This document shows positions 42,325 through 50,302 of a stretch of DNA of 64,000 nt, piece after piece (the stretch's first letter is position 1; every line of letters begins with the position of its first letter). The notes beneath the pieces were generated by a model. The model ran no database searches. It was not told the DNA's origin and was given only the letters and a program-made list of their open reading frames with translations. The stretch is from Thalassobaculum_A sp040219615 (GTDB taxonomy: Bacteria; Pseudomonadota; Alphaproteobacteria; Thalassobaculales; Thalassobaculaceae): the NCBI RefSeq assembly GCF_040219615.1, contig NZ_JAVJSE010000016.1, positions 45,016 through 109,015 on the forward strand, written 5' to 3'. Both the position numbers and the translations under genes were made by a program.

Positions 42325-42594
42325 ATGGCTGGGAAGTTTTCCGATGATGCGATTCCGCTCTCCGAGTTGAAAGCCGACCCGGATCGGGTCGTCGGCCATG
42401 TGCTGGAGACCGGCAGACCGGTTCTCCTGACCTCCGAAGGACATGGGGTCGCGGTCGTTCAGTCGATTGCCGGCTATGAGGAATCCGAGGAAGAGCGAGC
42501 CTTCATGCGTGCTGTGGCGCAGGGACTCGCGGATATTGAAGCCGGGCGTCACGTCTCGCTGGCCGAGGCCAAGGCGCGCTTCGGCCTCGAGTAA
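42325..42594 (+). CDS. Phd/YefM-family antitoxin
   Basis: An 89-residue antitoxin. The N-terminal DNA-binding half is of the PhdYefM type (IPLSELKADPDRVVGHVLET, then GRPVLLTSEGHGVAVVQSIAGYEE). The C-terminal helix (ERAFMRAVAQGLADIEAGRH) would wrap the toxin. It has its own promoter and is followed after four bases by a ParE/RelE-type toxin frame that is interrupted. With no intact toxin it may persist as a repressor or as protection against related toxins. Confidence 0.9.
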   Translation: MAGKFSDDAIPLSELKADPDRVVGHVLETGRPVLLTSEGHGVAVVQSIAGYEESEEERAFMRAVAQGLADIEAGRHVSLAEAKARFGLE

Positions 42595-42598
42595 CCGG

Positions 42599-42913
42599 AT
42601 GCCCGGGGTCGTCGTCGGCGTCGCCAACTCGGCGATAGCGGACTTGAACGCACTCCGATCCTGATATGTTGAACAAGGGGCTCCCGCAGCAGGTAATCGC
42701 CTGATCGCCGAAATCTTCACTCGGGTCGAGGTTCTGCACGATTTTCCGGAGATCGGGAGGATCGTACCCGAGTTCGGCCGACACGGCCTGCGAGAACTGA
42801 TCCATCCACCGTTCCGTATCGTCTACCGTTGCTCGTCGTCTCAGGTATGGGTGATCCGCGTCTGGCGAAGCGAGCAGCAACTCAAGCTGCCGCCGGACCC
42901 GTCCACTCGCTGA
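42599..42913 (+). pseudogene. ParE/RelE-family toxin interrupted by an in-frame stop
   Basis: One continuous frame of 105 codons from ATG to TGA reads as a ParE-like toxin, broken by a single TGA at 42662-42664. The front is VVVGVANSAIADLNALRS and the rest starts YVEQGAPAAGNRLIAEIF. The toxin core (ELIHPPFRIVYRC, then VWVIRVWRSEQQL) is intact. No good start codon exists after the stop, so only a 21-residue peptide should be made. The last 32 bases overlap the convergent nitroreductase gene. Confidence 0.85.
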
Positions 42914-43463
42914 CCACCGTCTCGAACGCCGGGCGCGGGCGCTCGTTCGGCGGGGTCGTGGGCGTGCCGATGTAGATGAAGCCGATGATCTCGGTGTCCG
43001 GGGAATGCCCGAGCGCCTGGCGGACCGCCGGGTGGTAGGACGGCCACTCGGTCAGCCACTGGGCGACGAAGCCGCTGGCATGGGCCGCCACCAGGATGTT
43101 CTGGCACAGCGCGCCGCCCGAGAGCTGCTGCTCCATCAGCGGGATCTTCGGGTGGTGCGGGTCGACCCGCGCGGTCACCGCCAGCAGCACCGGCGCGCGC
43201 TGCGGCCGCTGGCGCTCCAGTTCGACCTGGCGTGCCTCGGCCTCCGGGTGCTCGGCCGCGAAGACCGTCGCCAGCACATCGCCGAGGGCGGCCTGGCCGG
43301 GCTTGTGCAGCACCTGGATGCGCCAGGGGCCGAGCTTGCCGTGGTCGGGCACCCGGATGCCGGCGGCCAGGATCTTCTCCAGGGTGGCGGCGTCCGGCCC
43401 CGGCTCGCCCATGTCCTTGGCGACCACCGAGCGGCGGGTCAGAAGCAGATCGAGGGTGTCCAT
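42882..43463 (-). CDS. Nitroreductase-family FMN enzyme
   Basis: A 193-residue FMN-dependent oxidoreductase of the short YdjA-like nitroreductase group. Key blocks are LDLLLTRRSVVAKDMGEPGP (FMN phosphate site), GIRVPDHGKLGPWRIQVL (the R-x-P-D-H-G-K-L signature of that group) and GGALCQNILVAAHASGFVAQWLT. FIYIGTPTTPPNERPRP closes the FMN pocket. The substrate is not evident. ATG 43463 lies behind a weak GGAGA. It is divergent from the isochorismatase-fold gene. Confidence 0.93.
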   Translation of the reverse strand: MDTLDLLLTRRSVVAKDMGEPGPDAATLEKILAAGIRVPDHGKLGPWRIQVLHKPGQAALGDVLATVFAAEHPEAEARQVELERQRPQRAPVLLAVTARVDPHHPKIPLMEQQLSGGALCQNILVAAHASGFVAQWLTEWPSYHPAVRQALGHSPDTEIIGFIYIGTPTTPPNERPRPAFETVVSEWTGPAAA

Positions 43464-43560
43464 AGGGGGTGATCTCCGTCGGGTTCCGGGCGAACATAGG
43501 CATCCGCAGGGCCAAATCAAAGTGCTCTATTGCATGTCGTTCGCAACAATGGGTCCCGCC

Positions 43561-44157
43561 ATGCCCGATACCGTCGTCCTCGCCGTTCATTACCAGAACG
43601 AGAACTGCCATCCCGACGGCAAGGTCGGGATCGGCATCGGCGAGGACCGGGCGTGGAGCGAGGCCAGGCTGGCGAGCGCGAAGCGGCTGTTCGCGGCATC
43701 CCGCGCCGCCGGGGTGCCGATCGTGCACACCCGGCTGGCCCTGCCGGCGGACATGGCGACGGTGATCGCCAACACGCCGATCCTCCGGCGCTTCGTCGAG
43801 ATCGGCGCCTGGGTCGAGGGCGGCTGGGGAGCGGAATTCCTCGACGGGCTCGGCCCCGAGGACCGGGAGCCGGTGGTCACCCACACCCGCAACAATGTGT
43901 TCCACAACTCGATCCTGGACGAGGTGCTGTTCCCGCTGCGACCGCGTCGGCTGGTGGTGTGCGGGGTATCGACCGCCTACGCCGTCGACCACGCCGTGCG
44001 GCACGCCGCCGACCTCGGCTACGAGGTCACGGTGGCGGCCGACGCCTGCTCGACCGCCACGATCCGCCAGCATGAGGCGACCCTGGAGACCCTGAAGCTG
44101 CTGGCCCGGATCGCCACCGTCGACGAGATCGTGGCGGAGTTCGCCGCTCTCGGGTAG
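43561..44157 (+). CDS. Isochorismatase-fold protein lacking the catalytic triad
   Basis: A 198-residue protein with the cysteine-hydrolase/isochorismatase fold: VVLAVHYQNEN at strand 1, a central VVTHTRNNVFHNSILDEVL, then RLVVCGVSTAYAVDHAVRHAADLGYEVTVAADACSTAT. The fold signature is good, but all three catalytic positions differ. The Asp of the usual D-M-Q-N is His, the Lys six residues before the conserved Phe is His, and the nucleophilic Cys after G-V-x-T is Ala. It may be a non-hydrolytic relative or use different chemistry. In-frame ATGs at 43534 and 43549 are possible starts; none has a clear ribosome site. Confidence 0.85.
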   Translation: MPDTVVLAVHYQNENCHPDGKVGIGIGEDRAWSEARLASAKRLFAASRAAGVPIVHTRLALPADMATVIANTPILRRFVEIGAWVEGGWGAEFLDGLGPEDREPVVTHTRNNVFHNSILDEVLFPLRPRRLVVCGVSTAYAVDHAVRHAADLGYEVTVAADACSTATIRQHEATLETLKLLARIATVDEIVAEFAALG

Positions 44158-44232
44158 AATGCCGCCGCCGTCAAAACGACGGCACGACCCGGTCCCGAAG
44201 CGGACCCGCCGAAAGAATTTCGGAGACACGCC

Positions 44233-44475
44233 ATGACCCGATCCGCCTCCAGATCCCTGATCCGCCGCGCCGCCATCACCGTTGCCGCGGCCGCTGTCCT
44301 GGCCGCGAGCGCTGCCTGCACCCCGGTCGAGGTGGGTATCGGCGCCGCCGCGCTCGCCGGCCCGCAGATGGCGACCGGCCGCAACACCTTCTACTGGACC
44401 GACCGGCTGTTCGGGCGGTCCTGCGCCGATGTCAGCTATTTCGACCGGCCGGTGCGCTGCGTCAACGACGGCTGA
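44233..44475 (+). CDS. Small exported protein, possible lipoprotein
   Basis: An 80-residue protein with a basic N-terminus and hydrophobic signal (RRAAITVAAAAVLAASAAC). The cysteine could be a lipid attachment site, although Ser at -3 makes the lipobox weak. The mature part (PVEVGIGAAALAGPQMATGR, then YWTDRLFGRSCADVSYFDR) has two cysteines. I recognise no family. A GGAGACACGCC stretch precedes the ATG. Confidence 0.72.
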   Translation: MTRSASRSLIRRAAITVAAAAVLAASAACTPVEVGIGAAALAGPQMATGRNTFYWTDRLFGRSCADVSYFDRPVRCVNDG

Positions 44476-44534
44476 CCGCCTCGGTTTCCCGCGGCGTCTT
44501 CGGTCGCTCCATCCTTGACCGGCGATTGTTGTTG

Positions 44535-44570
44535 TTGACTGACGGCAATAAATTTACGTAAAACGTAAAT
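44535..44570 (+). promoter_or_regulatory. Promoter and operator of the DUF2975/HTH module; leaderless start likely
   Basis: TTGACT (44535-44540), an 18-base spacer and TAAAAC (44559-44564) place the transcription start near 44571, which is the A of the DUF2975 ATG. A perfect dyad, ATTTACGT-AAA-ACGTAAAT (44552-44570), overlaps the -10 element and touches the start codon. No ribosome site exists upstream. Repression by the downstream HTH protein is inferred. Confidence 0.65.
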
Positions 44571-45131
44571 ATGAACGCGACATCTCATGCCGAGAAAGAC
44601 GCGCGCTCCCGGCTGATGCGGCTGGCCGGGCTGCTGCGCTGGATGCTGCTGGCGGTGGCGGCGGCGATCCCGGCGGCGGCGCTGCTGATCGCCGTCCTGG
44701 CGCCGCAATGGGTGCTGCAGCGCGCCGGGCTGGCCGGGCTGCCGCTCGACCTCGCGGCCGGCGACCCGTGGCGGCTGCGCGCCGCGATCGCGGTCGGCGC
44801 GGTGCCGTCGCTGGTGCTGATCTGGGGGCTGGCGCGGCTGTCGACGCTGTTCCGCCGGGTCGCCGAGGGCGAGGTGTTCTCGGAGCCGGGGGCCCGGGCC
44901 CTGCGCGATTTCGCGGTCGCGGTGCTGGCGCATGCCGCGCTGGCGCCGCCGGCGCATACCGCGGTGGTGCTGGTGCTGACCCTGGCCAACCCGCCGGGGC
45001 AGCGGCAGCTGGCGATCGCGCTCGGCTCCGACGACGTCGCCGGGGTGGTGATCGGCCTGGTGTTCCTGGCGGTCGCCTGGATCCTGCGCGAGGGCCGGCG
45101 GATCGCCGACGAAAACGCCCTGATGATCTGA
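44571..45131 (+). CDS. DUF2975-family membrane protein
   Basis: A 186-residue protein with four hydrophobic helices (LRWMLLAVAAAIPAAALLIAV, AIAVGAVPSLVLIWGLARL, FAVAVLAHAALAPPAHTAVVLVL, VAGVVIGLVFLAVAWIL). The family mark is LARLSTLFRRVAEGEVFS before helix 3, and EGRRIADENALMI lies at the end. DUF2975 genes are typically followed by a small Cro/CI-type HTH gene, as here. The function is unknown. The start is taken at 44571 because it begins right after the dyad, with no Shine-Dalgarno sequence. Confidence 0.9.
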   Translation: MNATSHAEKDARSRLMRLAGLLRWMLLAVAAAIPAAALLIAVLAPQWVLQRAGLAGLPLDLAAGDPWRLRAAIAVGAVPSLVLIWGLARLSTLFRRVAEGEVFSEPGARALRDFAVAVLAHAALAPPAHTAVVLVLTLANPPGQRQLAIALGSDDVAGVVIGLVFLAVAWILREGRRIADENALMI

Positions 45132-45134
45132 CCG

Positions 45135-45356
45135 ATGCGGATCGTGGTGCGGCTGGACGTCATGCTGGCGCGGCGGAAGATGCGCTCCAAGGAACTGGCG
45201 GAACGGGTCGGGATCAGCGAGACCAACCTGTCGCTGCTGAAGTCGGGCAAGGTGAAGGGCATCCGCTTCGCCACCCTGGAGCGGCTGTGCGAGGCCCTGG
45301 ACTGCCGGCCCGGCGACCTGCTGGACGTCGAGCCGGGCGAAGGGAGCGAGACATGA
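45135..45356 (+). CDS. Small Cro/CI-type HTH regulator (YozG-like)
   Basis: A 73-residue single-domain HTH protein: IVVRLDVMLARRKMRSKELA, then ERVGISETNLSLLKSGKVKG as the helix-turn-helix and FATLERLCEALDCRPGDLLD. It is the standard companion of DUF2975 proteins and starts three bases after that stop. It probably binds the dyad at 44552-44570 and represses its own operon. It overlaps the next small gene by four bases. Confidence 0.92.
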   Translation: MRIVVRLDVMLARRKMRSKELAERVGISETNLSLLKSGKVKGIRFATLERLCEALDCRPGDLLDVEPGEGSET

Positions 45357-45550
45357 GACGGATGCTCGCGGCGGCGGCGCTGCTGGCGGCGGCCGGGCTG
45401 CTGCCGGCCGGCTGCGGGTCGATCGACTGGCGCGCCACGGTGGCCGACCTCGCCGGCAGCGCCTGCCGTGGTATCGGCAACTGCACCGTCGCGTGCGGCG
45501 ACGGCTCGACCCTGGACGGCCGGCCGACCGGCGCCCGCTGCCCCCGCTGA
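45353..45550 (+). CDS. Small cysteine-rich lipoprotein candidate
   Basis: A 65-residue protein with a signal (RRMLAAAALLAAAGLLPAGC). A short mature part has four more cysteines (GSACRGIGNCTVACGDGSTL, then ARCPR). It begins in an ATGA overlap with the HTH gene, so it belongs to the same operon. The spacing of its cysteines suggests two disulfides in the periplasm. No family is recognised. Confidence 0.75.
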   Translation: MRRMLAAAALLAAAGLLPAGCGSIDWRATVADLAGSACRGIGNCTVACGDGSTLDGRPTGARCPR

Positions 45551-45560
45551 TCGGCCCGCG

Positions 45561-46781
45561 CTAGTCGCCCGGGCCGTTCAGCCGGTCCAGACCGAACCGC
45601 ATCGCGAAGGCCAGGAAGCAGCAGCCGGCCACCACCGCGCACATCGCCAGCGGCGTGCCGTCGTGCAGCAGGCCGACCAGCAGGCTGGAGAGCGCGCCGA
45701 GGCCGAACCGGACCGCGCCGAACAGCGCCGAGGCGGCGCCGGCGCTGGCCGGGAACGCCCCCATCAGCCGGGCCGTGCAGTTCGCCGCCACCGGCGCCTG
45801 GATGCCGACCACCACCAGCAGCGGCGCCGCCACCAGCCACAGCCCGCCGATCCCGGTCAGTCCGGCGAACAGCAGCACCGCCCCGCCGGCGGCACCGGCG
45901 GCGATCGACAGCCGGGTGATGCGGCGCAGCCCGAGCCGCTCCAGGTAGCGGGCGTTCAGCGCGGAGGCGATGACCAGAGCGACCACGTTGATGCCGAACA
46001 GCGCCCCGTACCACTGCGGCGGGACCCCGAAGAACTCGATGTATACGAACGGCGTGCCGGTGATGTAGGCGAACATCGCGGCACTGTTGAAGCTGCCCGA
46101 CGCCAGGTCGGCCAGCGCCCGCCGGCTGACCAGGATGCGGCCGTAGGCGGCGAACGCGCCCAGCAGCCGGATGCCGATCCGGGCCGAAGGCGGCAGCGAC
46201 TCCGGCAGCAGGGTCAGGCTGGCCAGCAGCCCGGCCGCGCCGAACGCGGCCAGCACGTAGAAGATCGCCCGCCAGTCGGCGACCAGCAGGATCTGCCCGC
46301 CGACCGTCGGCGCGGCCAGCGGGGCGATCGCCATCACCATCGCCATCAGCGACAGCACCCGCGCCGCGCCCTCGGTCGAGAACAGGTCCTTGGCGACCGC
46401 CCGCGCCAGGGCCGAGGCGGCACCGCCGCCGACCGCCTGCAGGAAGCGGCCGAGGGTGAGCGTGCCGATGCTGTCGGCGACCGCGCACATCAGCGAGGCC
46501 AGCAGGAACAGCGCCAGCCCGGCGGCGATCACCGGCCGCCGGCCGACCCGGTCGGAGATCGGCCCGTACACCAGCATGCCGACCGCGAAGCCGAGCAGGA
46601 ACACGGTGATGGTCTGCTGAACCTGGGCCGGATGCGCCGCCAGCCCGGCGGCGATGTCCGGCAGGCTGGGGAGGTACATGTCGACCGCCAGCGGGCCGAC
46701 CATGACCAGCGACCCGAGCAGGACGATCAGCGACCGGCCGGGAGCGGGCGCGGGGGCCGGGGGAGAGGCGGTGGCGGTCAT
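45561..46781 (-). CDS. MFS multidrug transporter, Bcr/CflA type
   Basis: A 406-residue, 12-helix drug/proton antiporter. It shows GPLAVDMYLPSLPDIAAGL in helix 1, which is characteristic of Bcr/CflA, then VYGPISDRVGRRPVIAAGL (motif A), GRFLQAVGGGAASALARAVA (motif B) and MAIAPLAAPTVGGQIL (motif C). Likely substrates are bicyclomycin-like or chloramphenicol-like drugs, or sulfonamides, based on the family only. It is divergent from the cytochrome c gene across 140 bases. Confidence 0.94.
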   Translation of the reverse strand: MTATASPPAPAPAPGRSLIVLLGSLVMVGPLAVDMYLPSLPDIAAGLAAHPAQVQQTITVFLLGFAVGMLVYGPISDRVGRRPVIAAGLALFLLASLMCAVADSIGTLTLGRFLQAVGGGAASALARAVAKDLFSTEGAARVLSLMAMVMAIAPLAAPTVGGQILLVADWRAIFYVLAAFGAAGLLASLTLLPESLPPSARIGIRLLGAFAAYGRILVSRRALADLASGSFNSAAMFAYITGTPFVYIEFFGVPPQWYGALFGINVVALVIASALNARYLERLGLRRITRLSIAAGAAGGAVLLFAGLTGIGGLWLVAAPLLVVVGIQAPVAANCTARLMGAFPASAGAASALFGAVRFGLGALSSLLVGLLHDGTPLAMCAVVAGCCFLAFAMRFGLDRLNGPGD

Positions 46782-46921
46782 GCGGGCTCCGATCGGCGGG
46801 ACGTTCCCTGCGTAGCATGGCGATGCCGCGACCGTCGCCGGTGTCGCGCATCGCGATTGCGTCCAAAGGCCGATTCATGTCCTGTTTCGCGGGCAAGGTG
46901 GGGGTGTGGAGCAAGCGAAAT

Positions 46922-47758
46922 ATGTCACTGAAAGCATCGCTGATCGCCGGCGTCCTGATCGCCGGCTGGAGCCTGACGGCCGCCGCCGAGACCCCGGTCG
47001 AGCGCGGCCGCTACCTGGTCGAGTCGATCGCCGGCTGCGGCAACTGTCATTCGCTACAGGACGCCGGCGGCGTGGTTCCGGGCAAGGAGTTCGCCGGCGG
47101 CCCGCCGATCAAGGACGCCGCCTTCGACGCCTGGCCGGCCAACATCACCCCGGACAAGGAGACCGGCATCGGGAGCTGGAGCGACGCCGAGATCGTCCGC
47201 GCCATCCGCGAGGGCGTCGACCGCGACGGCCGGTTGATGGGGCCGCCGATGCCGTTCTGGCTGTACCGCGACATCGCCGACGACGACGTGAACGCGATGG
47301 TCGCCTATCTGCGCACCGTGAAGCCTGTGAAGAACAAGGTCCCCGACAGCGTCTACCGGATTCCGCTGCCGCCGGCCTGGGGCCCGGCGGTCGCCGGCGT
47401 CACCGCGCCGCCGCGCACCGACAAGGTGGCCTACGGCGGCTATCTGGCGGGCCCGGTCGGGCACTGCGTCGAGTGCCACACCCCGATGACCGACAAGGGC
47501 GGGCTCGACATGACCCGGCTCGGCGCCGGCGCCCGCGAGTTCCACGGGCCGTGGGGCACGTCGATCTCGCGCAACATCACGCCGGCGGCGATGGGCGACT
47601 GGAGCGATGCCGAGATCAAGCGGGCGATCACGACCGGGGTCAGCCGCGACGGCACCCGGCTGCTGCCGCCCATGGGCTTCGGCTTCTATGCGAGGATGAC
47701 CGACGGCGACCTGGACGCGCTGGTCGCCTGGATGCGGTCGCTGCAGCCGGCCGACTGA
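46922..47758 (+). CDS. Diheme c-type cytochrome
   Basis: A 278-residue exported cytochrome c. A signal peptide (SLKASLIAGVLIAGWSLTAAAE) is followed by two heme-binding modules: GCGNCHSLQ near residue 40 and GHCVECHTPM near residue 182. Candidate distal methionine ligands are in LMGPPMPFW and LLPPMGFGF. NITPDKETGIGSWSDAEIVRAI and its counterpart NITPAAMGDWSDAEIKRAI show internal duplication. It resembles the cytochrome subunits of membrane alcohol/gluconate dehydrogenases, yet no dehydrogenase is adjacent. The FMN reductase-like gene follows after 16 bases. Confidence 0.93.
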   Translation: MSLKASLIAGVLIAGWSLTAAAETPVERGRYLVESIAGCGNCHSLQDAGGVVPGKEFAGGPPIKDAAFDAWPANITPDKETGIGSWSDAEIVRAIREGVDRDGRLMGPPMPFWLYRDIADDDVNAMVAYLRTVKPVKNKVPDSVYRIPLPPAWGPAVAGVTAPPRTDKVAYGGYLAGPVGHCVECHTPMTDKGGLDMTRLGAGAREFHGPWGTSISRNITPAAMGDWSDAEIKRAITTGVSRDGTRLLPPMGFGFYARMTDGDLDALVAWMRSLQPAD

Positions 47759-47774
47759 CGGAAGACGGAGACCG

Positions 47775-48254
47775 ATGACCGAAGGGCCCGGCACGAAGAC
47801 CCTGCTGATCGTGGCGCACGCGCCGTCGCCGAACACCCGGCGGCTGCGCGACGCCGTGGCGGCCGGGGCCGGCGACGCCGGGGCCGACGGGATCGCGGTG
47901 CGCGTGGTGGCGCCGCTGGACGCCGGGCCGGACGACGTCCTGGCGGCCAGCGGGGTCGTCCTCGGGACCTCCGAGAACCTCGGCTACATGAGCGGGGCGC
48001 TGAAGGACTTCTTCGACCGCACCTACTACCCGGTGCTGGAGAAGACCCAGGGCCTGCCCTACGCCCTGTACATCCGCGCCGGCCACGACGGCACCGGCAC
48101 CCGCCGCGGGGTCGAGACCATCGTCACCGGCCTCCGCTGGAAGCCGGTGTGCGAGCCGGTGCTGTGCCGCGGCGAGTGGCAGGACGGGTTCGAGGCGAAG
48201 TGCCGCGAGCTCGGCACCCTGATGGCCGCCGGGCTCGACGCCGGGGTGTTCTGA
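47775..48254 (+). CDS. Flavodoxin/NADPH-dependent FMN reductase-like protein
   Basis: A 159-residue flavodoxin-fold protein. The phosphate loop is LLIVAHAPSPNTRRLRDAV. GVVLGTSENLGYMSGALKDFFDRTYYPV matches the FMN-binding second loop of NADPH-dependent FMN reductases and WrbA-like proteins. It should bind FMN and pass electrons in the cytoplasm. It lies 16 bases behind the cytochrome c gene and is probably co-transcribed, although the two products act in different compartments. Confidence 0.88.
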   Translation: MTEGPGTKTLLIVAHAPSPNTRRLRDAVAAGAGDAGADGIAVRVVAPLDAGPDDVLAASGVVLGTSENLGYMSGALKDFFDRTYYPVLEKTQGLPYALYIRAGHDGTGTRRGVETIVTGLRWKPVCEPVLCRGEWQDGFEAKCRELGTLMAAGLDAGVF

Positions 48255-48329
48255 GGGCACGGGAAGCGATCCCCTGCAATCTCGCGCCCCGACCCGGCTG
48301 TCCGGTCCCGGGGCGCGCCGGCCGGACGA

Positions 48330-48731
48330 TCAGCGGCCGGCCAGCAGCCAGGCCCGGGCGCTGGCCTCTTCGGTGAACACCCGCGCCCGGCCGTCCCTGC
48401 CGCCCGGCTTGGTGGCGGCCCAGAGCGCGGCCATGGCGAGATGGCCGGGGATGTCGGCGATGACCGCTGCGGTCGGCAGGCTCGGGTAGCCCATGGCGGC
48501 CTTGTGGGCCTGGTAGGCTCTCAGGGCAGCGAGGTCGATCTCGTCGAGGCTGGTGTCCAGGTGCAGGGCGAGGAGGCGCGTCCCGGCGCCGATCCCGGGG
48601 GTGGTGAAGACGGCGTCGGCGGCGGCCAGCATCAGTTCTAGGGTCACGTGGCCGCGGTATTCCAGCCGCAGGATATTGTCTCGGTCGTCATAGGCGACGT
48701 GAAAACTGCCCCGGGTCGGACCGCCGGGCAT
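48330..48731 (-). CDS. STAS/SpoIIAA-like domain protein
   Basis: A 133-residue protein. The strand-helix pattern SFHVAYDDRDNILRLEYRGHV, LLALHLDTSLDEIDLAALRAY, TAAVIADIPGHLAMAALW, then ARVFTEEASARAWLL matches bacterial STAS-like (SpoIIAA-like) proteins that end in a helix with a conserved W-L. There is no evident phospho-serine switch. It begins six bases after the PAS protein stop, so the two form an operon, and a signalling role with that sensor is plausible. Confidence 0.75.
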   Translation of the reverse strand: MPGGPTRGSFHVAYDDRDNILRLEYRGHVTLELMLAAADAVFTTPGIGAGTRLLALHLDTSLDEIDLAALRAYQAHKAAMGYPSLPTAAVIADIPGHLAMAALWAATKPGGRDGRARVFTEEASARAWLLAGR

Positions 48732-48737
48732 CGGGCC

Positions 48738-49355
48738 TCAGGCCCGCAGCAGCGAGGCCGGATTGAGAGTTACCGGGACCAGCCCGGTCTTCGGGTCGCG
48801 CTGGCCGAAGCCGGCGAGCCGTCCCGCGTCCAGCCGGTCGGCGCTCGATTCCAGTCGGCACACATAGAGCAGCCACAACTCGACGGATCTGCCGACGCGC
48901 CGGAACGGCAGCCAGATCCGGTCGTGCGTGATGGTGAGGCCGTGCTGGGTCTCCATCACCCGGTTGGTCCAGGCCGGGGCCGCGCGTTCGCCGAGCCGCC
49001 GGAAGTGCTCGAGCAGCAATCGCGGGGTGGCGGCGTAGACGCCCTGCGAGACCAGCCGGCCGGTCAGGTCGATGCCGGCCTGTTCGGTAATGCGCGAGCC
49101 GACGAGCCGGTAGCGGATGTCGCGGCCGCCGTCGACCACATCGTACAGGCTGATCCAGCCCATCCAGGGCAGCAGCGCGACCGGGTCGACGTCGCTCCAG
49201 TCCGGGATCGCGCCGCCGTCGCGCGGCAGGCCGTTCCACCAGTCCAGCAGGGCACGGGCGTCGGCCTTGCCGCAGGCCTCGGCCGGCAGCAGCGGTGCCA
49301 CCTCGATCCCGTCGACCCGGTCCGGGCCGGCATTCGCTGCGGTCGTCATCGCCAA
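48738..49355 (-). CDS. PAS_5-type PAS domain protein
   Basis: A 205-residue protein with a PAS_5-like core: ALLPWMGWISLYDVVDGGRD, RYRLVGSRITEQAGIDLTGR, then LPFRRVGRSVELWLLYVCRL. It has no output domain, so it is likely to work through partners. It is a distant relative of the three shorter PAS proteins at 51659, 53879 and 54382. It leads a two-gene transcript with the STAS-like protein. Confidence 0.82.
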   Translation of the reverse strand: MAMTTAANAGPDRVDGIEVAPLLPAEACGKADARALLDWWNGLPRDGGAIPDWSDVDPVALLPWMGWISLYDVVDGGRDIRYRLVGSRITEQAGIDLTGRLVSQGVYAATPRLLLEHFRRLGERAAPAWTNRVMETQHGLTITHDRIWLPFRRVGRSVELWLLYVCRLESSADRLDAGRLAGFGQRDPKTGLVPVTLNPASLLRA

Positions 49356-49460
49356 GCCCTTATCGCTCCACCCTCGGCTCGTCCAGCGTCATAGCACGGT
49401 CACATTAAGGTGAACTTAACGATGACAAGGCTCGCGCAGGTAGCAGTCCCGCCGCCGGTG

Positions 49461-50228
49461 CTACCGATAGCGGCTGCGGGCATACTCTTCCAGGGCCTTC
49501 GGCATGATCTGCTGCAGGTTGGCGATCCGCGACCCGGGCGCCGGATGGGTCGAGAGGAACTCCGGCGGGCGCTGGCCGCCGAGAGTCTCGAAATTGCGCC
49601 AGAGCTGGACGGCCGCGCGCGGGTCGTATCCGGCCTTGGCCATCAGCATCAGGCCGATGTGGTCGGCTTCGGCCTCCTGTTCGCGGGTGAACGGCAGGAT
49701 CAGGCCGAGGGTCGACGCCTGGGCGAGGATGTCGGCCATCCCGGGATACTGCGAGCCGATCGCCTGCTGGCCGACCTGCACGATGGCCTGCCGCGAGACC
49801 CGTTCGGCACTGTGGCGGGCGATCGCGTGGCCGACCTCGTGGGCCATGACCGCGGCGAGCTGGTCCTTGTTCTCCGCGACCTTGAACAGGCCGGTGTTGA
49901 CCCCGACCTTGCCGCCGGGCAGGGCGAAGGCGTTCGGCTCCTCGTCCTCCAGCACGGTGAACTCCCAGGCCAGCCCCGGCTGGCCGCTGACGTCGGCGAT
50001 CCTTCGGCCGATCTCGTTCACCGGTTGGGTATAGCGGGGATCGCCGGAAATTCCCTTCTCGCTCTTGATCTGCCGGTAGGCGTCGACCCCCATCTGCCGG
50101 GCCTGGCCCTCCGGCAGCAGGATCAGCTGCTGGCGCCCGGTTACCGGCGCCTCGGCGCAGGCGGCCACGGTCATGGCGACGGCGACGGCCGCGGCGAGGC
50201 GGCTGGGCAGGGCGGCAAGTCTCGGCAT
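49461..50228 (-). CDS. M48-family metalloprotease lipoprotein
   Basis: A 255-residue zinc protease of the periplasmic BepA/YcaL type. The signal and lipobox are VAVAMTVAAC. The zinc site is AAVMAHEVGHAIARHSAERV, with the third ligand in REQEAEADHIGLMLMAKAGY. NAFALPGGKVGVNTGLF precedes it as in all members. STHPAPGSRIANL closes the domain. It lacks the C-terminal TPR repeats of BepA. It should help outer-membrane protein quality control. Confidence 0.94.
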   Translation of the reverse strand: MPRLAALPSRLAAAVAVAMTVAACAEAPVTGRQQLILLPEGQARQMGVDAYRQIKSEKGISGDPRYTQPVNEIGRRIADVSGQPGLAWEFTVLEDEEPNAFALPGGKVGVNTGLFKVAENKDQLAAVMAHEVGHAIARHSAERVSRQAIVQVGQQAIGSQYPGMADILAQASTLGLILPFTREQEAEADHIGLMLMAKAGYDPRAAVQLWRNFETLGGQRPPEFLSTHPAPGSRIANLQQIMPKALEEYARSRYR

Positions 50229-50302
50229 GGTCGGGATCCTGGGCGTTGCAGGGCGCGGGGCTGCCCTGTCAACGCCGCTGCAGGGTCATGGTTTCAGCCG
50301 GC

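Noticed and set aside
42599..42913. Selenocysteine at the TGA of the ParE frame
   Set aside because: No SECIS-like hairpin follows, and toxin families have no selenocysteine members. A plain nonsense mutation is simpler.
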